The notes below the pieces were generated by a model, which was not told the DNA's origin, did not search any database, and saw only the letters and a list, made by a program, of their open reading frames with translations. A stretch of 31,021 nucleotides of DNA from Acidobacteriaceae bacterium (GTDB taxonomy: Bacteria; Acidobacteriota; Terriglobia; Terriglobales; Acidobacteriaceae), in contig PMOF01000299.1 in NCBI GenBank assembly GCA_003162495.1, positions 1 to 31,021 on the forward strand. The letters are read 5' to 3'. This document shows, piece after piece, positions 24,603 to 31,021 of the stretch (within the stretch, counting starts at the first letter, position 1; each line of letters begins with the position of its first letter). The translations under genes and the position numbers were made by a program.

Positions 24603-26282
24603 TTAAAGCGAAACCCCGCGCTTCCACGGAATGAAATCGTTCTGGCCAAAAAGCTCGGCCTTCGTGAGCCGCTCGCCGCTGGCCACCGCAATGGAAAGCT
24701 CAAGCAGCTTTTCCGCGCAGTCGGCAACGGTTGCTTCGCCGGTCACAATGGGGCCTGCATCGAAGTCGAGGATGTCGCCCATGCGAGCCGCGAGCGCGGA
24801 GTTGCTGGCAATCTTGATCACCGGCGCCACCGGATTGCCGGTGGGGGTGCCGAGTCCGGTGGTGAACAAGACAAGATTCGCGCCTGCACCGACCTGGGCT
24901 GTGACGCACTCCACGTCGTTGCCCGGCGTACACAGCAGGTTCAGTCCGGGGGTGGTGGCGTACTCGGGGAAGTCAAGCACATCCCGGATCGTTGACACGC
25001 CGCCTTTGCGCGCCGCGCCTGCTGACTTGATGGCATCGGTCGTCAGCCCGTCCTCAATGTTGCCTGGCGAAGGATTCATCTCGAAGCCGGACTGCACCGC
25101 ACGGGCGCGCGCCTGGTAGGCCTGCATCAGATCGCAGAACCGTTGCGCCAGCGCGTCGGTCGCGCAGCGGTTCACCATCTCCTGCTCCACGCCGTGCAAT
25201 TCCGGAAACTCGGACAACAGCGTCTTGCCGCCCGCGCCCACGATTAGATCGGAGACGTAACCGACAGCCGGATTCGCCGAGATGCCGCTGAACCCGTCAG
25301 ACCCTCCGCACTTCAGGCCGACGGTCAGCGCCGACAGCGGCGCGGGTGCGCGCTCCATGCGATTGGCCTCCGCCAGCGCGGCGAACGTCTCATCCAGCGC
25401 CCTGCTCATCAACGCCGCTTCGCGTCCCAATTTCTGTTGGTCGAAGACCAGCACCGGCTTGCGCAGTTCCTTATCGCGCTTGCGCAGTTCGTCGATCAAC
25501 ATCTCCGCCTGCGCGTTCTGACAACCCAGGCTCAGCACCGTGGCCCCCGCCACATTGGGATGGTGGATGTAGCCGGCGAGCAGCCCGCAGAGCGCCTGCG
25601 CATCCTGCCGCGTGCCTCCGCATCCTCCCTGGTGGGTTAAAAAGCGAACGCCGTCGAGGTTCTTGAAAATCCGCCCCGCGGCATCATGCATTGGGTGTTC
25701 CATCCTTGCGACGCTCTCCGTCGCAAGGGTGTGCGGCGCAGCGTGCGTTCCGTCTTCGCTCCTCTGCTGAATCAAACGCCGCACATGTTGGCGATAACTA
25801 TTCTGGCTCCCGTAACCCAACTCCTCTTCGAGAGCTTCCTTCATCCGCTCCACGTTTCGATTTTCGCAGAACACCAGGGGCAGCACCAGCCAATAGTTGC
25901 GCGTGCCCACTTGCCCGTCGGCGCGATGGTAGCCCATGAAGCTGCACCCGGCCCACGGTGAGGCATCAGGCGCGCCCGCTGACGCAGGCTGGCGCACCGG
26001 CGAGTACGTGCCCGCGCGATGACGCACGTTGCGCGTGGTCAGCAGCTCTCCGCGCGCGACGGCCTGCACCACCTCACCCACCACCATGCCGTATAGGTAG
26101 ATCAAGTCGCCCGGCTTTAGAGCCGCAATCGCCATCTTGTGCTTGACCGGAATCGGTTGCGCAACCAAACACGACCGCGGGGACGACGCGGGACCGAACC
26201 GCGCATTCATGCCGGGTTGCAGCGCCGTCAGCGCCACCACGGCATTGTCTCGCTCGTCGAGTTGTAGAACAATTTCCGGCAT
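24603..26282 (-). CDS. uxaA: Altronate dehydratase UxaA-type
   Basis: UxaA dehydrates D-altronate to 2-keto-3-deoxygluconate in galacturonate breakdown. From ATG 26282 (AGAGGA upstream) the product is 559 residues. The N-terminal SAF domain (HKMAIAALKPGDLIYLYG) precedes the catalytic part with FMGYHRADGQVGTRNYW, LTHQGGCGGTRQDAQALCG, LKCGGSDGFSGISANPAVGY, and late LLCTPGNDVECVTAQVGAGANLVLFTTGLGTPTGNPVAPVIKI. The cysteine and histidine residues expected to bind iron are present. Residues about 165-195 form an unusual linker whose DNA contains a REP-like hairpin kept in frame. Related D-galactarate dehydratases are the main alternative. The aquaglyceroporin gene lies 112 bases upstream on the same strand. 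Confidence 0.88.
   Translation of the reverse strand: MPEIVLQLDERDNAVVALTALQPGMNARFGPASSPRSCLVAQPIPVKHKMAIAALKPGDLIYLYGMVVGEVVQAVARGELLTTRNVRHRAGTYSPVRQPASAGAPDASPWAGCSFMGYHRADGQVGTRNYWLVLPLVFCENRNVERMKEALEEELGYGSQNSYRQHVRRLIQQRSEDGTHAAPHTLATESVARMEHPMHDAAGRIFKNLDGVRFLTHQGGCGGTRQDAQALCGLLAGYIHHPNVAGATVLSLGCQNAQAEMLIDELRKRDKELRKPVLVFDQQKLGREAALMSRALDETFAALAEANRMERAPAPLSALTVGLKCGGSDGFSGISANPAVGYVSDLIVGAGGKTLLSEFPELHGVEQEMVNRCATDALAQRFCDLMQAYQARARAVQSGFEMNPSPGNIEDGLTTDAIKSAGAARKGGVSTIRDVLDFPEYATTPGLNLLCTPGNDVECVTAQVGAGANLVLFTTGLGTPTGNPVAPVIKIASNSALAARMGDILDFDAGPIVTGEATVADCAEKLLELSIAVASGERLTKAELFGQNDFIPWKRGVSL
25693..25728. repeat. REP-like hairpin inside uxaA, copy C
   Basis: CCTTGCGACG and CGTCGCAAGG form a 10-bp stem around CTCTC. 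The left flank 25694-25710 matches the complement of REP-like copy B (2333-2367) at 15 of 17 positions (GGTGxxCCATCCTTGCG). It is read in frame as about 10 residues of the UxaA linker. Confidence 0.55.
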
Positions 26283-26394
26283 CGCGTATTTTCCTCTCGA
26301 GGCAATGGAGCGGCCGGCGGGCAGCGCCGCTCCCAACAAGGATACAACTCCCGCGAAGCGGTGCGGCACGGTTCAATGAAGAGCGCTTATTGCG

Positions 26395-27135
26395 TTACAA
26401 ATGCGCGTAACGGAGCAATAGCCCTGCCAGCGCCGCGCCCGCAAGGTCGCCGATAATCGGGATCGGCGCGTAGCGCCAGTTCGAACCGCCTTTGCCGGGA
26501 ATAGGCAGCAACGCATGAACCAGGCGCGGGCCCAGATCGCGCGCCGGGTTGATGGCGTAACCGGTTGTTCCGCCTAGCGAGAGCCCAATGCCCCACACCA
26601 AGTTGGCCACCAGGAACGGCCCCATCCCGCCGGGCAGGTTCGATCCTGCTCCGTTCGACGAGACTCCATGCGAGGAGATGGCGCCCGCCACCACTACCAA
26701 GACCGCCGTGCCAAGTGCCTCGCTGACGATGTTGAGCGCGGGGCTTCGCACCGCGGCGTTGGTGCAGAACACGCCCAACTTGTCGACCGGCCCCGGCGTG
26801 ACGGCCCAGTGGGGCGCATAGTGGAGCGCCATCAGCGCGGCGCCGGCCATTGCGCCCAGCAACTGCGCGGACCAGAATCTCGCCATTTGCGAAAAATTTC
26901 CGCTGGTCACGGCGCTGGCCAGCGTAATGGCCGGATTCAGGTTGGCGCCAGGACTACCGAACGCCTGCGCCACCAGCACTCCGCACAGCACGGCGAGCAT
27001 CCACCCCGCGGTGATCACGATCCAGCCGGAGTCGGCCGCATAGGACTTGCGCAGCGTCACCCCGGCATTCACGCCGGTGCCTAACAGCACCAGAACCAGC
27101 GTGCCCAGAAACTCACCGAACCAGACAGAATGCAT
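26395..27135 (-). CDS. glpF: MIP family aquaglyceroporin
   Basis: The 246-residue protein has six hydrophobic helices and the two half-helix NPA motifs (GANLNPAITLA at about 64-74; GYAINPARDLGPR near 190-202). The aspartate after the second NPAR is typical of glycerol-conducting GlpF rather than water-only aquaporins. It would let glycerol and other small polyols diffuse across the inner membrane. AAGGAAG precedes ATG. No glycerol kinase gene is adjacent; its neighbours are uxaA and a nucleoside permease-like gene. Confidence 0.9.
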   Translation of the reverse strand: MHSVWFGEFLGTLVLVLLGTGVNAGVTLRKSYAADSGWIVITAGWMLAVLCGVLVAQAFGSPGANLNPAITLASAVTSGNFSQMARFWSAQLLGAMAGAALMALHYAPHWAVTPGPVDKLGVFCTNAAVRSPALNIVSEALGTAVLVVVAGAISSHGVSSNGAGSNLPGGMGPFLVANLVWGIGLSLGGTTGYAINPARDLGPRLVHALLPIPGKGGSNWRYAPIPIIGDLAGAALAGLLLRYAHL

Positions 27136-27180
27136 TGCGGCTTCCTTTGGGTTGCATTACCGTCGGCCAAATCAACGGGC

Positions 27181-27226
27181 GCAGAATGCAAACGAATGCA
27201 GATTTTGCTGAACTCAAGCATTCTGC
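27181..27226. repeat. Inverted repeat GCAGAATGC / GCATTCTGC upstream of glpF
   Basis: Perfect 9-bp arms (27181-27189 and 27218-27226) with a 28-base loop lie 46-91 bases before the glpF start and downstream of the nucleoside permease-like gene. It could be an operator pair or a terminator stem without T-run. Confidence 0.4.
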
Positions 27227-27321
27227 ACTGTCTGCCCCGCTTACGCCAAATCGACAAGTTACTGTGCGAATGGCGAGCGATGGGAAGATTTCTCCAGCGA
27301 CCCAACTTAACTTTACGTTCT

Positions 27322-28395
27322 CTACGGCGAGTTGGGGGCAGCTTGCTCGGCCCCAATCACCGTGTGCTCATACTTCGGCCAATTGCCCAATAACTCATTC
27401 ACCACTACATGCCCCACAGTATAGGCAGCTTCAAGCGACGGCAGATAAGCCCCATACTGGCCCACGCGCTGATGTGCCAGGCTCTCGGCCGCCGTCGTGC
27501 CACGTGGCTGGCGGTCGTAGTTGCTTACCGTGCGCAGCACCAGGATGCGCTTGGCATCCACACGCCCCGCGCTGCCCAGGAACTGCAACGACTGGAGCGT
27601 CCCCGTGTCTTCCATGGCCGTGGTCGTAAACACCCCCTGCCCTCCGGTGAAGTAGGGTACCCATTCGGAGGCCCATGCATCCAGCAGCGTTCCGTGCCAG
27701 TAAGTCGAAGAAGAGACCTCATCGCCCATGGTTACAAACGGAGGCCGTTGCGCGGCAGCGCCGTCGAAGTGGCTGCGAATCTCCTTCAAGTGCACTGAGT
27801 CGGCAAGCGGCGTGTTGCGTGTCAACTCAAAGGCCCACTCCGCCAGCCCTTTGTTCAGCGCGTACACCTGGCCATCCAGCGGCAACGCCGGCTGCTCAAA
27901 GGGCCGCGTCTTGCGCAGCGGCAGATACCCGGTGGACCAGTCGGGTGGAATCTCTCGCGCATCGATCTCGTAGCCCAGGTCTCCATCAACTACCCACCGC
28001 GCCCACACCGCCGACCCCAGCGATGCCCGATCCGGACTGGCTCCGGCAATGCCGGCAATGAGCCAATAGGCATGGCTGAGGTCAAAGCGAGGGTCGAGGC
28101 CGAGCGCCATAATGGTCGCCGCGGCATGCGCCGTGCCTTGCCCGGTAAGGACCGCCATCTCGCCCTGGCCGTTCATGCGCACCGCATGGAACCCGGCAGC
28201 AAGCGGATACACCCGGTCCAGATGGTCGCGCTCCACCCAATACTGCAACTCGCCAGGCACGTCGCCGATATCCGCGCCCACCTCAAACATGGCCACTACC
28301 ACCACCTTCACCGGAATAGGGCGCGGCTTGGCGCTGGCGTGGGGAGCCAGTGCCACGGCAAGTAGAAGAGCGAAGTAGGATCGTGCGCGGGTCAT
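27322..28395 (-). CDS. Purine nucleoside permease (NUP) family protein
   Basis: The 357-residue protein has a signal peptide (RSYFALLLAVALAPHASA) and the NUP family pattern: VKVVVVAMFEVGADIGDVPGE, AVLTGQGTAHAAATIMALG, YWLIAGIAGASPDRASLGSAVWA, SSSTYWHG and FTTTAMEDTGT. The fold resembles nucleoside phosphorylases, and fungal members are described as purine nucleoside permeases; in bacteria an exported phosphorylase-like or binding role is plausible. No membrane helix beyond the signal is present, so a permease role alone is unlikely. It precedes glpF on the same strand with a 186-base gap. Confidence 0.88.
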   Translation of the reverse strand: MTRARSYFALLLAVALAPHASAKPRPIPVKVVVVAMFEVGADIGDVPGELQYWVERDHLDRVYPLAAGFHAVRMNGQGEMAVLTGQGTAHAAATIMALGLDPRFDLSHAYWLIAGIAGASPDRASLGSAVWARWVVDGDLGYEIDAREIPPDWSTGYLPLRKTRPFEQPALPLDGQVYALNKGLAEWAFELTRNTPLADSVHLKEIRSHFDGAAAQRPPFVTMGDEVSSSTYWHGTLLDAWASEWVPYFTGGQGVFTTTAMEDTGTLQSLQFLGSAGRVDAKRILVLRTVSNYDRQPRGTTAAESLAHQRVGQYGAYLPSLEAAYTVGHVVVNELLGNWPKYEHTVIGAEQAAPNSP

Positions 28396-28641
28396 GCTTG
28401 ATTGCGATGGTACTCGAGAGGGGTATAGGAGAGGGAATCGGAGGCTTAAAGGAGAATAACTACACGTCCGACGCAGCCCTCACTCTCAACGGCGCCAATG
28501 CTCCGCGGGACAAGACTTTATCGACAATCGACTCCTGAGGCATCACCAAGCCGCAAAACTGGCATCTTTACTAGAGAGGCACGCTTACGAATCGGAGGTA
28601 GTTCGGTCCTCCCTGACCAGTTTCCCCAAGGGTGAGTTATA

Positions 28642-30477
28642 GTGACCGTTCCCCAACCCGGTGTTTTCGGCAAGTTCCGGATCGAATACGCGCTCGACAG
28701 CATGACCGATGCGTTTGTTCTCCTGGACCGCGAGTACCGGATCGTCTACGTGAATCCGGCCACCGAGCGCGTGACGCGGATACGCGGCGGTGATCTGCTC
28801 GGCCACTCCCATTGGGACGTGTTTCCCGCCTTTGTCGGCAGCGAGGTGGAGCGACGCTATCGCGATGCGATGAGGACTGGGGAGTCTCAGCACTTTAAGC
28901 ACCGCTATGCCGCGGAAGGGCACGACCTCTGGCTGGATATTCACGCTTACCCAGGCGAAGCAGGGCTTGCCATCTACTGCCAGGACGTTACTGAACATCA
29001 GCGAAAACTGGTGGAGTCGGAGCGCATCGACCGCGCCTACCAGGCGGCTCTCTCGAATATTCCGGATCTGGTTTACGTCTTCGGCCTCGATCATCGCTTT
29101 ATCTACGCCAACCAGGCGCTGCTGAGTTTGTGGGGGCGCAACTGGGACAACGCGATTGGCAAGAACTGCCTTGAGTTGGGGTACCCGGACTGGCACGCGG
29201 CCATGCATGACCGCGAAATTGAACAGGTGGTGGCTACCCGGCAGCCGATCCGCGGCGAGGTGCCATTTTCGGGTACGCTGGGCAGAAGAATTTACGAATA
29301 CATCTTTGTGCCCGTCATCGGCACCCACGGTGAGGTCGAGTTAGTGGCCGGAACCACCCGCGACGTGACCGAGCACCGGCAGGCTGAAGAGGTGGTGCAC
29401 AACGAACGAACGCGCCTGGTGGAACTGCTGCAGCAGGCACCGGCCTTCATGGCCATGATGCGCGGGCCGGATCATATTTTTGAAGTCACCAATCCCTTCT
29501 ATCAGGAACTGATCGGCGGACGGGACGTCATCGGCAAGCCGGTGCGGGAAGGACTCCCGGAGTCGGTGGAGCAGGGCTTCGTGGAGCTCCTCGATGGCGT
29601 CTACCGTTCGGGCGAGCCTTTTACCGCGACCGGATACGGTATCGATATTGCTCGCTATGCCGGCCAGCCGCTTGAACGGCGGTACCTGAATTTTGTTTAT
29701 CAGCCAATGCGCGCGGCGGACGGAACCGTGTCCGGAATCATCGCGCTTGGAGTTGATGTTACCGAGGCGCGAAAGTCGCAAGCGGCTTTGCTGCAGAACG
29801 AGAATCTGGCCACTGCAGGCCGGCTGGCAGCCACCATTGCCCACGAGATCAATAATCCCCTCGAAGCCATGATCAACCTGCTCTTTCTGATTGAAGGAGA
29901 CCACAGCCTGACGCCGGAGACGCGGAGATATTTGGAAATGGCTCAGTCCGAGCTGGCGCGCGTCTCGCAAATCGCCACGCAGTCATTGCGCTTTTACCGC
30001 CAGACCACAAATCCGACTCTTGCCAAGATAGGGGCGGTCCTGGACTCTGTAGCCGAGTTGTTCGAACGGAGATTTCAAAGTACAGATGTAACCGTGGAAC
30101 GGCGGTATTCCACAGCGGAGCCGGTGATGCTTTTCGTCGGAGAACTTCGCCAGGTGGTTGCCAATATGGTAGGCAACTCGCTGGACGCTATCGGGACCGA
30201 CGGCCGCATTTTTCTGAGGGAGCGCAGAGGAACGGACTGGCGCAGCGGCCGTAGAGGCATCCTGGTCACGGTGGCGGACACCGGGCAGGGCATGAGCTGG
30301 GAGACCTTGCAACACATTTTCGATCCATTCTTCAGCACCAAGGGTGATACGGGCACCGGACTTGGCCTGTGGGTCAGCAAAGAGATTATTGAAAAACATT
30401 CTGGAAAGATCCACGTCCGATCGAGCCAGCGTAAGCCCCTTCGCGGCACAGTCTTCTCCATCTTCCTGCCGGATTGA
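28642..30477 (+). CDS. Soluble three-PAS sensor histidine kinase
   Basis: The 611-residue protein starts at GTG with AAGGGTGAG upstream. Three PAS domains (about 14-120, 130-245, 255-375) each end in a DVTE-type linker (YCQDVTEHQ, TTRDVTEHR, GVDVTEAR). The HisKA helix carries H401 in IAHEINNPLEA, followed by the ATPase domain with the N-box (near 508), VADTGQGM (near 544) and GTGLGLWVSKEIIEKHSG (near 572). No membrane helix is seen, so it senses an internal signal, perhaps through a PAS ligand. No response regulator is adjacent in the window. It diverges from the nucleoside permease-like gene. Confidence 0.94.
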   Translation: MTVPQPGVFGKFRIEYALDSMTDAFVLLDREYRIVYVNPATERVTRIRGGDLLGHSHWDVFPAFVGSEVERRYRDAMRTGESQHFKHRYAAEGHDLWLDIHAYPGEAGLAIYCQDVTEHQRKLVESERIDRAYQAALSNIPDLVYVFGLDHRFIYANQALLSLWGRNWDNAIGKNCLELGYPDWHAAMHDREIEQVVATRQPIRGEVPFSGTLGRRIYEYIFVPVIGTHGEVELVAGTTRDVTEHRQAEEVVHNERTRLVELLQQAPAFMAMMRGPDHIFEVTNPFYQELIGGRDVIGKPVREGLPESVEQGFVELLDGVYRSGEPFTATGYGIDIARYAGQPLERRYLNFVYQPMRAADGTVSGIIALGVDVTEARKSQAALLQNENLATAGRLAATIAHEINNPLEAMINLLFLIEGDHSLTPETRRYLEMAQSELARVSQIATQSLRFYRQTTNPTLAKIGAVLDSVAELFERRFQSTDVTVERRYSTAEPVMLFVGELRQVVANMVGNSLDAIGTDGRIFLRERRGTDWRSGRRGILVTVADTGQGMSWETLQHIFDPFFSTKGDTGTGLGLWVSKEIIEKHSGKIHVRSSQRKPLRGTVFSIFLPD

Positions 30478-30511
30478 GGCGCAGTTCATCTTCCTGACCT
30501 GGCGATGAGCT

Positions 30512-30531
30512 GGCGCGATTTCCCCCGCGCC
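30512..30531 (+). terminator. Short GC hairpin after the histidine kinase
   Basis: GGCGCG and CGCGCC pair around an 8-base loop, 35 bases after the kinase stop. There is no T-run, so a terminator role is tentative. Confidence 0.3.
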
Positions 30532-30572
30532 GGCCCGACCTATACCATAGAGTCACATTCGAGGGGAAATCT

Positions 30573-31021
30573 ATGCGAAATGCAACAGGACTTCTTGGTT
30601 TCGCGGCAGCGACGCTGTTCGTGGCCGCGGGTTTATGTCACGCGCAACAGCCGCTGAAAGTCGTCGGCTTCATGACCGACTTTGATGTAAAGGACGATGC
30701 CGTCGGCATCTGCAAGGCGGTCATGGAGGGCGTCGCTCCCGGCGTGCCCATCATCGACATCACCCACCAGTCGGAGCCCTACAACATCGCCATGGGCGCG
30801 CGCTTCCTGGCCGGCTCGGCGCCTTATTTTCCGAAAGATGCAGTGTTTGTCGTGGTTATCGATCCCGGCGTCGGTTCCACGCGCAAGGCCATCATCGCCA
30901 AATCGCGCGTGGGCCAGTTTTTTGTGCTCCCCGATAATGGGCTGCTCACATTGGTTGAGGATCGCGACGGCATTGTGGAGGCTCGCGAGATTACCAACCC
31001 GGCGTGGATGATCGGCTCCGG
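30573..31021 (+). CDS. DUF62/SAM hydroxide adenosyltransferase family protein with signal peptide (partial)
   Basis: The frame from ATG 30573 (GAGGGG upstream) runs off the right edge after 149 codons. A signal peptide (MRNATGLLGFAAATLFVAAG, then LCHAQQ) precedes the family motifs VGFMTDFDVKDDAVGICKAV, DITHQ, VVVIDPGVGSTRKA and VLPDNGLLTLV. The D97...R104 pair matches the catalytic Asp and Arg of archaeal and bacterial SAM hydrolases, which split SAM to adenosine and methionine; halogenases of the same fold make chloro- or fluoroadenosine. Export is odd because SAM is cytoplasmic. The remaining C-terminal domain is outside the window. Confidence 0.85.
   Translation, partial: MRNATGLLGFAAATLFVAAGLCHAQQPLKVVGFMTDFDVKDDAVGICKAVMEGVAPGVPIIDITHQSEPYNIAMGARFLAGSAPYFPKDAVFVVVIDPGVGSTRKAIIAKSRVGQFFVLPDNGLLTLVEDRDGIVEAREITNPAWMIGS

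Overview
The window looks like chromosomal DNA from an acidobacterium, most likely class Terriglobia. The evidence is: two tandem genes of the acidobacterial 'VWFA-related' family; a compact omega-subunit-like protein of a type I recall from this group; high-GC codon use; lpxB, which implies a diderm with lipid A; and REP-like elements built around ATGGGGCACC, which I recall as common in these genomes. Taxonomy is inferred from gene content only.

Layout. 1-3.4 kb: the tail of an alanine/proline-rich protein, an ExbD-like protein lacking the usual membrane aspartate, a YvlD-type four-helix membrane protein, a LolA-like secreted protein and a Spy/CpxP-like protein, with two REP-like hairpins between the convergent last pair. 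3.1-7.9 kb: a small unknown protein, a GH24 lysozyme, a secreted hypothetical protein, an M1-type protein whose zinc site is destroyed, and lpxB. 8.1-10.4 kb: the VWFA-related tandem pair. 10.5-13.7 kb: hrcA-grpE-dnaJ without dnaK and without a visible CIRCE. 13.7-14.5 kb: a FitAB/VapBC-type toxin-antitoxin pair with a palindromic operator. 14.5-17.0 kb: a HAD-UbiA fusion, a MarR regulator broken by an internal deletion, and its coupled SRPBCC partner. 17.0-19.2 kb: tRNA-Ala(CGC), a VOC protein, rho and an omega-like gene, all on the minus strand. 19.9-24.5 kb: comM, sdaA, a 23-residue Lys/Ala peptide unit, and rsmE. 24.6-28.4 kb: uxaA (carrying an intragenic REP-like hairpin), an aquaglyceroporin and a purine nucleoside permease-like protein. 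28.6-31.0 kb: a soluble three-PAS histidine kinase and the start of a DUF62/SAM hydrolase-family gene with a signal peptide.

Most genes are housekeeping. The heat-shock cluster works together in protein quality control. LpxB, ExbD-like, Spy-like, LolA-like and VWFA-related proteins all act in or on the envelope. UxaA and the glycerol channel suggest use of sugar acids and polyols. The least ordinary items are the 23-residue basic peptide with its own near-consensus promoter and a 17-bp terminator-like hairpin, the dead M1 protein, the deleted MarR gene that still has its palindromic operator, the REP-like hairpin inside the uxaA reading frame, and the exported SAM hydrolase-like protein. I found no CRISPR array, complete insertion sequence, prophage or defence island.
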